DNA of 64,000 nt from NCBI RefSeq assembly GCF_900105165.1, contig NZ_LT629740.1, positions 1,116,001 to 1,180,000 of the forward strand, given 5' to 3'. Shown here piece after piece: positions 52,542 to 61,512 of this stretch. This DNA is from Mucilaginibacter mallensis (GTDB taxonomy: Bacteria > Bacteroidota > Bacteroidia > Sphingobacteriales > Sphingobacteriaceae). The notes under the pieces were generated by a model. That model searched no databases and had not been told where the DNA came from. It worked only from the letters and a program-made list of their open reading frames with translations. Position 1 is the stretch's first letter; each line of letters opens with the position of its first letter. The translations under genes and the position numbers were made by a program.

Positions 52542-54290
52542 ATGAATATGAAAAATAAAGCTATTATATCCATTGCGGTTTTTTTTGCAGGGCTATTTTC
52601 TTTTAGCTGCAATAAAGTGCTTGACAAGATGAATCTCGCGGCTATTTCCCCATCAGAAGTTTGGGCCAGCGCAGCTAATGCCAATGCTTATCTTAATGGC
52701 ATTTATAACACGATGATGCCGGGTAATACGTATGGTACCGGAAATGGAACTGATGAAGGTGTCGCCTATCAACGGACAACGAATACCTGGTTTTCAGGAA
52801 CTGCCACCTTTGATTCGCAGAACGACTTTGGGCAGTATAATAATATCCGGACTATCAATATCCTTTTGGCAAATATTGATCAGGCTACGTTTGATACTAA
52901 TGATAAAAATGCGATAAAAGGTCAGGGATTATTTTGGAGAGCCTGGGCATATTATAGCCTGGTAAATGAATATGGAGGTGTACCGCTCATACTCAGCCCC
53001 CAACCTGTTACAACAGATCTTACAACATTACAGTTACCACGAAACACAACAACTGAATGTGTAACACAAATTGTAAAAGATCTGGATGACGCTATTGCCT
53101 TACTTCCCACAAGCTGGTCTGGCAATGATTATGGAAGAATAGATCAAGGTGCGGCTATGGCTTTTAAGGGCAGAGTGCTATTGTTTTTTGCCAGCCCATT
53201 GTTCAATCCTAACAATGATCCAACAAAGTGGCAGGCAGCTTATGCCGCAACTTCAGCAGCCAACACATTTTGTGCTGCTCACGGAAAAGCTTTGCATCCT
53301 GTTTATAACACGATATGGAATTCACAGCCGAATGAAGAAGATATAATGATTCACTTATTTAGTTACCCACAAGCAACTTATTTTCAGGGGGGGCTTATAC
53401 CTCTTAATTGGTCTAAAGATGCTGTGGGGTATGATAGGCCTTCGTTAGAACTGGTTAATGCTTTCCCAATGAAAGATGGTTCAGCCTGGGACCCGACAAA
53501 AATGGCCTATGATACTTTGTTTAAAAACAGAGATGATAGGTTTTATGCCAACATTTATTACAATGGCGATCCCATACAATATTTAGCCGGTATGAAAGCT
53601 TCAAATACCTATTTATGGACTTATTTTGATAGTGTAACAAATTATGACGGCCCATCCGGGATTGAAGGTGCGCATAATCAGGTAACAACTGATCCGTTAT
53701 GGTCAAACTCTAGTTTTTATAGGATGAAAGCAATTGATCCAACAATTGTACAGGGAACGGTTTATAATGCCGCGGTTGATTGGCCTGAAATCAGGTATGC
53801 AGAGGTATTGATGAATTATGGAGAGGCTGCCAATGAAGTTGGAAATACACAGGTCGCGTTAAATGTATTACATCAGATTAGGGCTCGCGCGGGTATATTA
53901 CCTGGAGCAGGTAATAATTATGGAATTACTGCCACATCGCAATCAGCAATTCGTACTGCCTACCAGAACGAAAGGTTTGTAGAGTTTGCATTTGAGGGTA
54001 AACGCTGGAACGATTTAAGGCGCTGGAAATTATTTGGTTATCTAAGAGGCCTTGGTCAACGCCACGGATTAGGAATTGTATTAAAATCCGGTCAAACTGA
54101 CGTTAATCCATTAGATGATATTAATGTTGTATGGCCGAAATTTACTTCTACCGTTATTCCTACCGACGTTTATAATATAGCAATAAAAGACCAATACTAC
54201 ATTTATGGGATCCCTTTGGCTGTTTTAAACAGGAATCCTAAACTTCAGCAAAATAATAATTGGGGCGGCACATTCGACCCATTACAATAG
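52542..54290 (+). CDS. SusD/RagB-type outer-membrane glycan-binding lipoprotein
   Basis: SusD caps the SusC channel and binds the oligosaccharide. The 582-residue product has a lipobox FSFSC (Cys23), SusD-like N-terminal TPR helices (about 35-200), including AYLNGIYNTMMPG and KGQGLFWRAWAYYSLVNEYG, and the C-terminal signature NERFVEFAFEGKRWNDLRRWKLF (about 475-497). An alternate ATG two codons in is possible. A strong terminator follows, so the enzymes downstream may need a second promoter or read-through. Confidence 0.95.
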   Translation: MNMKNKAIISIAVFFAGLFSFSCNKVLDKMNLAAISPSEVWASAANANAYLNGIYNTMMPGNTYGTGNGTDEGVAYQRTTNTWFSGTATFDSQNDFGQYNNIRTINILLANIDQATFDTNDKNAIKGQGLFWRAWAYYSLVNEYGGVPLILSPQPVTTDLTTLQLPRNTTTECVTQIVKDLDDAIALLPTSWSGNDYGRIDQGAAMAFKGRVLLFFASPLFNPNNDPTKWQAAYAATSAANTFCAAHGKALHPVYNTIWNSQPNEEDIMIHLFSYPQATYFQGGLIPLNWSKDAVGYDRPSLELVNAFPMKDGSAWDPTKMAYDTLFKNRDDRFYANIYYNGDPIQYLAGMKASNTYLWTYFDSVTNYDGPSGIEGAHNQVTTDPLWSNSSFYRMKAIDPTIVQGTVYNAAVDWPEIRYAEVLMNYGEAANEVGNTQVALNVLHQIRARAGILPGAGNNYGITATSQSAIRTAYQNERFVEFAFEGKRWNDLRRWKLFGYLRGLGQRHGLGIVLKSGQTDVNPLDDINVVWPKFTSTVIPTDVYNIAIKDQYYIYGIPLAVLNRNPKLQQNNNWGGTFDPLQ

Positions 54291-54315
54291 TTTAGTTTGA
54301 TGTTAGTGTGTTTGT

Positions 54316-54346
54316 AATAGGGGGCCTGGGGGCCCCCTATTTTTTA
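54316..54346 (+). terminator. Rho-independent terminator after SusD
   Basis: AATAGGGGGCC pairs exactly with GGCCCCCTATT around TGGG and continues into a run of T. The enzyme genes begin 93 bases later. Confidence 0.9.
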
Positions 54347-54438
54347 CTGTGCGGAAACATCAACTCAAAATAAAGTCGACCATTTGAATTCTTTGTTCAT
54401 TAGAAAATCAGATTGAATGAAAAAAATATAAAATCGCA

Positions 54439-56694
54439 ATGCAAAACAAAATCATTACTCAAGTAAAAAAAGTCGTTATCCTGTTTTTTTGTATTATAAG
54501 CTTCACGTCGGGAATATGCTATGCTCAATTAGATCTATCAACAAACTATTTCAAAATTCATATCGATAATAAAGGGTTTATCACCAGTATGAAAAATACT
54601 GTTACAATACCAAGCAGGGAATTTAGCCCAACCGATAAATCCTCACCATTGCTTTGTTTATATAATTCTAAAAATGATAAATACTATTTGCCTCAATCGG
54701 CCCTATACAATGCTGCTAAACGGGAATTGCTGCTTACCTATAGCAACGGCGCTAAAGCAACTGTTTTGATTGAACCCGGCAATAAAAAATATTTTAAATT
54801 TACCTTAAAGTCCCTTTCTCCCCGCAAGGATATCGACAATATTCAATGGGGCCCTTTTCATACTAATATCACCAACCTTTTTGGCGAAATAATAGGCGTA
54901 GCACGTGATACCAGCGAAGCCATAAATTATTCAATAGGTGCTTTGGCTTTAAATGATGCCACCACAGGTGGTGAAGCAAATTCAGTTGGCGATTTCGCGC
55001 CATCCCAATATGTCATTCACTCTCCCGACGTTGCCAGATTCCCATTACCCGATAGCTTGCGCGAGGGCCAGATGTTTAGTTTGGGGGGTAATGGCATCAA
55101 CGATGTTGCTTTTTTTTCGCATCCCGAAGAATATTACAGGATTTTAGCAGGTAACACTGCTTTTATTGATAATAAAGGGCAAATTAGTTTAGCTTATCAT
55201 GCTTCGGACAGACGGGTAGAAAAAATGATTAATTTTTCTTTAATGCCGTTGATGCCGGCGAACTATCCCACTCATCAAATGGTCCAGGCCATTCCTGATT
55301 TAGATTTCATAGGTTCTTCTATTGCTTTGTGGGGAGCTCCCGATGATAAAGCATTGAGCGTTTTGGAAAATGTTGTTGTGAATGAAAAATTACCTTACCC
55401 GAAAGTGAATGGAAAATGGATAAAAGATCCTGCACGATTCGTTCCGGATGTGGCATGGTTCGGGGGCTATGACAGTTGTTTAACGTATACCAGGCAACTC
55501 GGCTTTAAAGCCATACAGGCAGAAGGTTTGGGCGAGTTTTATCCCAATCGCGCCAATTATGGGCATATTAATTGGATGATCCCATTTTCTACCGGAAAAA
55601 CTACAATTAAAGTATTTACAGATCAAACCAATAAAAATGGAATTTTATTTGGATTGCATACGCTGAATAATTTTTTGCAAAGCCATGTTAGCAGCGATGT
55701 GAGCCCGGTGCCTAATGATAGCTTATGTATTTTGCTGAAAAAAAAGCTTAGCAATAACATTAGTGCCAATGATACCAACATTGTGATTAATGATCAGCAG
55801 TATATGAATGAATACGGTGGTTGGGAAGGGCATCCCACCAATATCATAAGAATAGGAAATGAATTAATTTATTATAAAGGAGTATCAGCTACCAAACCTT
55901 ACACTCTTCAACATATAAAGAGGGGTTTTTGGAAAACAACTGCAACCGCACATCAGAGCGGCGACGTGGTGTATAAACTGCAAACTAATTGCTATGGTGG
56001 CTTAGTTCCTGATATGTTTTTGCAAGATAAAATGGCTGATTATTATGCACAGCTTTCCAAGGTGAACGGTATGGCTTATGTTGATTTTGATGGCGAAGAA
56101 GGATTCCTTTATCAGGGGCATGGCAACTATGCTTACAAAAGATTTTTCAAAAGGTTTTTTGAGCAATCAGCAAAACTAGGCATTCCCTATCAACGGGTAA
56201 TGGGGGCATCACTGTCAGAAGGCGGATGGCATTATCAAAGTGTATTGAATGTAGGAGGTGGTACAAATATGTATTTGATAAAAGACCGAAAATGGGCAAT
56301 AGAAGGAAAGGATGTTAGAAATATGTGTTTTTCAAATTTTTTCCCTTCTACTTTTGGAATTACAGAGCCGCTTCGTCCAAATTCAACAGTGCGGGAATGG
56401 GAAAATTTGCAAGCCATCTCAGTAGGCGTGGGAGTAACCTACATGATGAACCTATCTCAAGAATCAATAGAACGCTGTCCACAGAAATATCAAATTTTTC
56501 GGGCCATTAAAACCTGGGAAAATGCAAGAGCAGCCAATAGCTTTACTAATCCTGTTAAAAAAATACTAGCAGATGAGGCCCGTCAGTTTCATTTGGAAGA
56601 GATAGATAATGATACCTGGAAGTTGTTTGAAGTAAAAAACGAGAAAGATATTTATTTGCAAACCTTGCATCGGGACATTCAAAATGGGTATTGA
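54439..56694 (+). CDS. Secreted glycosidase-like protein of unassigned family (paralogue of 56735-59206)
   Basis: The 751-residue product has a signal peptide ending CYAQ and then an N-terminal beta-sandwich (about 30-270). A probable TIM barrel follows (about 290-690), with CLTYTRQLGFKAIQAEG, ILFGLHTLNNF, MAYVDFDGEEGF (Asp549 and Asp551) and an EWENLQAISVGVG segment. The C-terminal ENARAANSFT and WKLFEV blocks recur in the paralogue, which has an additional 100-residue beta domain after them; this protein ends without it. DFDG in the barrel resembles the Asp nucleophile loop of clan GH-D enzymes. I recognise no named GH family, so a glycosidase is inferred from fold pattern and locus. Confidence 0.75.
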   Translation: MQNKIITQVKKVVILFFCIISFTSGICYAQLDLSTNYFKIHIDNKGFITSMKNTVTIPSREFSPTDKSSPLLCLYNSKNDKYYLPQSALYNAAKRELLLTYSNGAKATVLIEPGNKKYFKFTLKSLSPRKDIDNIQWGPFHTNITNLFGEIIGVARDTSEAINYSIGALALNDATTGGEANSVGDFAPSQYVIHSPDVARFPLPDSLREGQMFSLGGNGINDVAFFSHPEEYYRILAGNTAFIDNKGQISLAYHASDRRVEKMINFSLMPLMPANYPTHQMVQAIPDLDFIGSSIALWGAPDDKALSVLENVVVNEKLPYPKVNGKWIKDPARFVPDVAWFGGYDSCLTYTRQLGFKAIQAEGLGEFYPNRANYGHINWMIPFSTGKTTIKVFTDQTNKNGILFGLHTLNNFLQSHVSSDVSPVPNDSLCILLKKKLSNNISANDTNIVINDQQYMNEYGGWEGHPTNIIRIGNELIYYKGVSATKPYTLQHIKRGFWKTTATAHQSGDVVYKLQTNCYGGLVPDMFLQDKMADYYAQLSKVNGMAYVDFDGEEGFLYQGHGNYAYKRFFKRFFEQSAKLGIPYQRVMGASLSEGGWHYQSVLNVGGGTNMYLIKDRKWAIEGKDVRNMCFSNFFPSTFGITEPLRPNSTVREWENLQAISVGVGVTYMMNLSQESIERCPQKYQIFRAIKTWENARAANSFTNPVKKILADEARQFHLEEIDNDTWKLFEVKNEKDIYLQTLHRDIQNGY

Positions 56695-56734
56695 GTGAAA
56701 ATGTGAAACAGAAAAAAATTAAATTAATAAACCA

Positions 56735-59206
56735 ATGAAAAACAATATACTATGGATTTCTATAGTGCTATTTTTTACGCTTACTTCTGGTACCATAGAA
56801 AAAACGGCTTTTGAAACAACTTACTTTAAAGTTGGGATAGATAGTAAAGGATTTGTCAATAGCTTTGTTGATAAGAAAACTTCTCATGAGTATTTTCCTT
56901 CAATAAAACCGGTTCCTTTACTTTCGCTTTATAAGGATTCCACTTATATTTTACCTGTTTCATTTCAGCAGAATTCAAAAAAAGCAGGTGAATATTTTAT
57001 AAAATATCAGAATGGCTCATTGGCTACTATCCGTATCGATTCAAAAGGAGATTATCTTCGTTTTGAATTGTTATCTCTGGAGCCGCGCAACGGTATTCAA
57101 GCTGTTGTATGGGGGCCATATCCAACTATAATCAATGAAAAAATCGGTGAAACAGTTTGCGTTGTTCGTGATCAGAAATTTGCGATCGGTTTACAGGCGC
57201 TGAATATCAACACCATTGAAGGTGTACCCGACAGAGACGATAGCGGTGGCGTTATTGAACCGCTTCCCGGTCAGCAGTTGCCTGATTCGCTTAAAGATAA
57301 AATAGGGCAGAAAGTTGAAGTGAATGTAAATGTTACTGGAGATATGCCGGAGTATGTGCGGTTATACCGCGGTAGTGCCGCAGTAAAGAAACCTTATGGA
57401 AGTGAGTTACGCTTATTTTCCAGAGACAGGAGAATCGCAAGGGTAATTCAATCTAAACAGGGAGATAAAAACTACTCACAATACGTTGAACCGATAGATG
57501 TAGATTTTGCCGGCTCTGCAATTGCAATGTTTGGTTGTTCTGCACCCTCGGCTTTGGACGTAATTGGGAAAATAGAACAAGGAGAAAGACTTCCTCATCC
57601 TATGCTGAATGGGGTATGGATCAAAAAGTCAACCATACCTGGTGAGGCATATCTATTAAATGAAGGAGATCCTGCATTAAGTATAAAATATGCGAAAGCC
57701 TGTGGGTTCAAATTGGTTCATATGGGCGATGTTTTTCAAACATGGGGGCATTTTGGCCTTGCAACCCCAAGGTTTCCTAAAGGGGCTGAGGATATTCGGA
57801 AAGCCACAGATGCAGCAAGAAAAGAGGGGATTTCGCTTGGCGTGCATACACTTACCATGTTCACAACCAAAAATGATGCTTATGTTACTCCCGTACCCAG
57901 CGATAGCTTGTGTAAAACAGGGAGTACAGTTTTGGCAAAAGATCTGGGTAAAGATGATGATGTTGTATTTATAAAAGATCCAACTTATTTTAAAAATACA
58001 GGAAATACACATACCGTTAAGATTGGTAAGGAGTTAGTTAATTATTTAAAAGTTTCAACAGATGAACCCTGGAGGCTTATTGATTGCAAGAGAGCACAAT
58101 ATGGTACTCTTGCAATTGCTCATACCGTTGGATCTGCCATTGATAAATTAACTAATGATGATTATAGCGGTTTTTTTCCTGATATCAACCTTCAGGACGC
58201 CTATTCAAAACGATTAGCCCAGGTTTGTAATGAAACAGGGATCGACTTAATGGATTTTGACGGGTTTGGTGGAGTGTCACCAACCGGGCATGAAAGTTAT
58301 GGATCAGCACGTTTTATAGATCTATGGTACAAAAACCTTGATAGGTACCCGCTTACCTGTGGTGCGAGCACTTTTCATTACTATTGGCACATTTATGCAT
58401 TTATGAATTGGGGCGAACCATGGTATAATGCACTAAGGGAGAGCCAGGTGAATTATAGAATTGAAAACCAACGATATTTTGACAGGAACCTGATGCCGGG
58501 TATGCTTGGGTGGTTCACGTTAAGCCCCGAGTTTAGGCCCGAAGAGGTGGAATGGATACAGGCTAGAAGTGCAGCATTTAATGCCGGATATCTGTTACGG
58601 GTTGATGAGAATATTGAAAAGAACGGGTATAAAGAGCAGTTATTTGAAGCGATAAGGGAATGGCAGAACGCCAGGAGAGCCAATGCTTTCACTGCAGAAC
58701 AAATAGAAAGGATGAAAAACCCGAAGAACGAGTTTCACCTCGAAAAAAGAGATAAAAACAAATGGGAGCTTTATCCTGTGAAGCTTAACCGTGGCTATCA
58801 TCACAAGTTTAGAATGGTACAAACAGGTGAACCCGTTACCTCTAAATTTATAGTTAATAACCCCTATCAGGAACAACCATTACAGTTTTATATTACTCTT
58901 AAGGCTGTTGGTAATGATTTAACTGCAACTGTTTCGTATTTTCAATTCAAGATTAACGATTATCAAACCATTACGTTAAATGCACCATTAAAGGCGGGTG
59001 ATCGTGTATGTTGTGATGGGAAAAAAGTTTATTTATGCGATAAAACATGGAACAAACTAAGCGTGATCAGCAGTGATAAAATTCCTGTTTGTGGAAGTGG
59101 GAATAATGAAATTGTAGCGACGAGTGAATTCAGTGGAGACCAATCACCAAGTCTTGATATTGAGTTTAAATCGGTTGGCGAACCGGAAAAGGTTGGTAAA
59201 TGGTAA
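56735..59206 (+). CDS. Secreted glycosidase-like protein of unassigned family
   Basis: The 823-residue paralogue of the previous product has the same order: signal peptide, beta-sandwich (TTYFKVGIDSKGFVNSFVD onward), then the TIM-like core. Matching positions are GISLGVHTLTMFTT and IDLMDFDGFGGV (Asp507 and Asp509), followed by YHYYWHIYAFMNWGEP-type aromatics and the EWQNARRANAFT block. A C-terminal beta domain from about 690 (VTSKFIVNNPYQEQPLQFY) could bind carbohydrate. The two probably arose by duplication and diverged. The 40-base gap to the upstream gene suggests one transcript. The family is unrecognised. Confidence 0.75.
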   Translation: MKNNILWISIVLFFTLTSGTIEKTAFETTYFKVGIDSKGFVNSFVDKKTSHEYFPSIKPVPLLSLYKDSTYILPVSFQQNSKKAGEYFIKYQNGSLATIRIDSKGDYLRFELLSLEPRNGIQAVVWGPYPTIINEKIGETVCVVRDQKFAIGLQALNINTIEGVPDRDDSGGVIEPLPGQQLPDSLKDKIGQKVEVNVNVTGDMPEYVRLYRGSAAVKKPYGSELRLFSRDRRIARVIQSKQGDKNYSQYVEPIDVDFAGSAIAMFGCSAPSALDVIGKIEQGERLPHPMLNGVWIKKSTIPGEAYLLNEGDPALSIKYAKACGFKLVHMGDVFQTWGHFGLATPRFPKGAEDIRKATDAARKEGISLGVHTLTMFTTKNDAYVTPVPSDSLCKTGSTVLAKDLGKDDDVVFIKDPTYFKNTGNTHTVKIGKELVNYLKVSTDEPWRLIDCKRAQYGTLAIAHTVGSAIDKLTNDDYSGFFPDINLQDAYSKRLAQVCNETGIDLMDFDGFGGVSPTGHESYGSARFIDLWYKNLDRYPLTCGASTFHYYWHIYAFMNWGEPWYNALRESQVNYRIENQRYFDRNLMPGMLGWFTLSPEFRPEEVEWIQARSAAFNAGYLLRVDENIEKNGYKEQLFEAIREWQNARRANAFTAEQIERMKNPKNEFHLEKRDKNKWELYPVKLNRGYHHKFRMVQTGEPVTSKFIVNNPYQEQPLQFYITLKAVGNDLTATVSYFQFKINDYQTITLNAPLKAGDRVCCDGKKVYLCDKTWNKLSVISSDKIPVCGSGNNEIVATSEFSGDQSPSLDIEFKSVGEPEKVGKW

Positions 59207-59267
59207 AAAAATGCTTGTTTTTATTTAACGCATAAAAGAAATATCTAAAACTTAAATTTAAAAACTA

Positions 59268-61436
59268 ATGAATATTAAAAAATCCTTTCTCTTTTTTACT
59301 TTGATTTTCATCGCTTTGTTTGGTAAGGGCCAAACAGTCAATGAAAAACAAGCGAAAGATTGGCTTATCAACAATAAGGGATATATCGCTTCTATAAAAA
59401 AATCAGCAGATGGGAAAGATATCATTCTATCAAATGGCTTGCTGAAAAGAGTTTTTCGGATACAACCCAATATAGCATGTATCAGCTACGAAAACCTAAG
59501 CAGCGGGCAACAATTATTACGTAATGTAAAACCCGAAGCGGTATTAACTATTGACGGAAAGAAGATCAATATAGGAGGTTTATATGGCCAAAAGGAACAG
59601 GCTTACCTGTTGCCTGAATGGATTGACGCCTTTACTGCAAATGAATATGACTTTCAGTTTAAGTCATATTCGGTATCCGAAATTCAACCATATATCAAAT
59701 GGAAACAAACATTTTGGGCTGGCAATATTAAAAAAGCCACCGGGAAGGTGCTTACACTGAATTTTCAGTCGAATTCATTAAAAGGTATTGATGTAGCCGT
59801 TCATTACGAATTGTACGATGGGATCCCTTTGATTGTAAAGTCATTGTCTGTAACTAACAACAGTAATCATTCAATAATTATAAACAGGGCCATTAATGAG
59901 ATACTGGGTTTGGTTGAAGAGGAAAGTGCTGTAGTAGGCACCCCGGAGCAAATGCAAAAGCAACATGGCATTTATATAGAAACCAATTACGCATTTAACA
60001 ATTCGATGCGTTATGATCTTAGCGACCAGACCACTCATTGGAAAGCGGATTCGGTTTACACATCACAGGTAAATTATAATTATGAAACACCCTGCCTGTT
60101 GGAGGTATATCCTGAAAAGGTTACGAGTATTAAATTGCAGCCAAATGAAGTTTTCAACTCTGTTCGCACCCACGAATTATTGATGGATAGCTATGACAGG
60201 GAAAGGCGTGGGCTTGCCATAAGGAAAATGTACACTACGGTAGCCCCCTGGACGGCAGAGAACCCTATATTTATGCACCTGGTGAGCCATAATGATGAAC
60301 AAGTGAAAAGTGCTATAGAACAATGCGCTGCAACCGGCTATGAAGCATTGATACTCAGCTTTGGCAGCCATTGCGATATGGAAGATACAACAGCTGCAAA
60401 TATTAAGAAATGGAAACAATTGGCACAACTGGCCCATCAAAAAGGGATCAAAATTGGCGGCTATTCATTATTTAGTTCCCGTCGTATTAGCGATAGTGAT
60501 GATGTTATTGATCCGGTTACAGGTAAGCCCGATGTTGCGGCTGAATTTGGGAATGCCCCATGTATGGGAAGTAATTGGGGATTAGCCTACATTAACAAGC
60601 TGAAATATTTTCTTGAAAATACAGGTTTTGATATTTTCGAAAATGATGGCCCATACCCGGGTGATCTTTGTGCCTCAACCACACACCCGGGCCATTCAGG
60701 TTTAGGCGATTCTCAGTGGAAACAGATCGAATTACAAAAAGGACTATATCATTGGTGCAATGAACATGGCATTTATGTGAACGCCCCTGACTGGTATTTG
60801 CTTGACGGGACAAACAAAATTGCGTTGGGATATCGTGAGGTTAATTTTTCATTGTCACGCGAGCAGCAAAGGGTACTGAACCGTCAGAATATTTTTGATG
60901 CAACCTGGGAAGAAAACCCCTCAATGGTTTGGGGCTTTGTACCGCTCACCCGTTACCAGGGCGGTGGTGAAGACGCCGTATTAGAGCCGCTTGCAAACCA
61001 CTTGAAAGATTACGAACAATTAATGATGCAATACTATGGCGCAGGCATACAAGCCTGTTACAGGGGGCCGCGTTTGTACGATACCGAAAAAACAAAACAA
61101 CTGGTAACCCAAACTATAGCATGGTATAAGCAATACAGGGATATCCTTAATTCAGACATTATACACCTCAGGCGCGCCGATGGAAGAGATTGGGATGGAA
61201 TTATTCATGTAAACGCTCATTTAAAACAAAAAGGCCTTGTTATGTTGTTCAATCCAACAAAAGAAAAAATTACCAGGACGATAAAGCTGCCATTGTATTA
61301 TACCGGCCTAACCACAATTGCTTCTGTAAGAGAAAAAGATAACTTAGCCAGGAAATATAGCCTTGACAGGAATTATGAAATAGAATTGCCTGTAACCATT
61401 GAACCGGAAAGTTATACATGGCTGGTAATAGAGTGA
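59268..61436 (+). CDS. Secreted clan GH-D-like glycosidase (alpha-galactosidase type), family unassigned
   Basis: The 722-residue protein has a signal peptide ending FGKGQ, an N-terminal beta-sandwich (about 30-310) of the alpha-galactosidase kind (NGLLKRVFRIQPNIACISYENL), and a TIM barrel. The barrel has GYEALILSFGSHCDMED, KGIKIGGYSLFSSRR and TGFDIFENDGPYPGD with Asp460 as the likely nucleophile. The C-terminal beta domain (VMLFNPTKEKITRTIKL) resembles GH36/GH27 ends. It is more distant from the preceding pair, though the barrel-loop Asp-Gly is shared. Alpha-galactosidase-like proteins with this layout are frequent in Bacteroidota loci and poorly characterised. Confidence 0.75.
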   Translation: MNIKKSFLFFTLIFIALFGKGQTVNEKQAKDWLINNKGYIASIKKSADGKDIILSNGLLKRVFRIQPNIACISYENLSSGQQLLRNVKPEAVLTIDGKKINIGGLYGQKEQAYLLPEWIDAFTANEYDFQFKSYSVSEIQPYIKWKQTFWAGNIKKATGKVLTLNFQSNSLKGIDVAVHYELYDGIPLIVKSLSVTNNSNHSIIINRAINEILGLVEEESAVVGTPEQMQKQHGIYIETNYAFNNSMRYDLSDQTTHWKADSVYTSQVNYNYETPCLLEVYPEKVTSIKLQPNEVFNSVRTHELLMDSYDRERRGLAIRKMYTTVAPWTAENPIFMHLVSHNDEQVKSAIEQCAATGYEALILSFGSHCDMEDTTAANIKKWKQLAQLAHQKGIKIGGYSLFSSRRISDSDDVIDPVTGKPDVAAEFGNAPCMGSNWGLAYINKLKYFLENTGFDIFENDGPYPGDLCASTTHPGHSGLGDSQWKQIELQKGLYHWCNEHGIYVNAPDWYLLDGTNKIALGYREVNFSLSREQQRVLNRQNIFDATWEENPSMVWGFVPLTRYQGGGEDAVLEPLANHLKDYEQLMMQYYGAGIQACYRGPRLYDTEKTKQLVTQTIAWYKQYRDILNSDIIHLRRADGRDWDGIIHVNAHLKQKGLVMLFNPTKEKITRTIKLPLYYTGLTTIASVREKDNLARKYSLDRNYEIELPVTIEPESYTWLVIE

Positions 61437-61512
61437 TAATAAAAAATGAAACCATCATGAGTATTACTCAAAAAATGGAAATGATTATAACTAATACTGA
61501 ATTCCTAACGAA

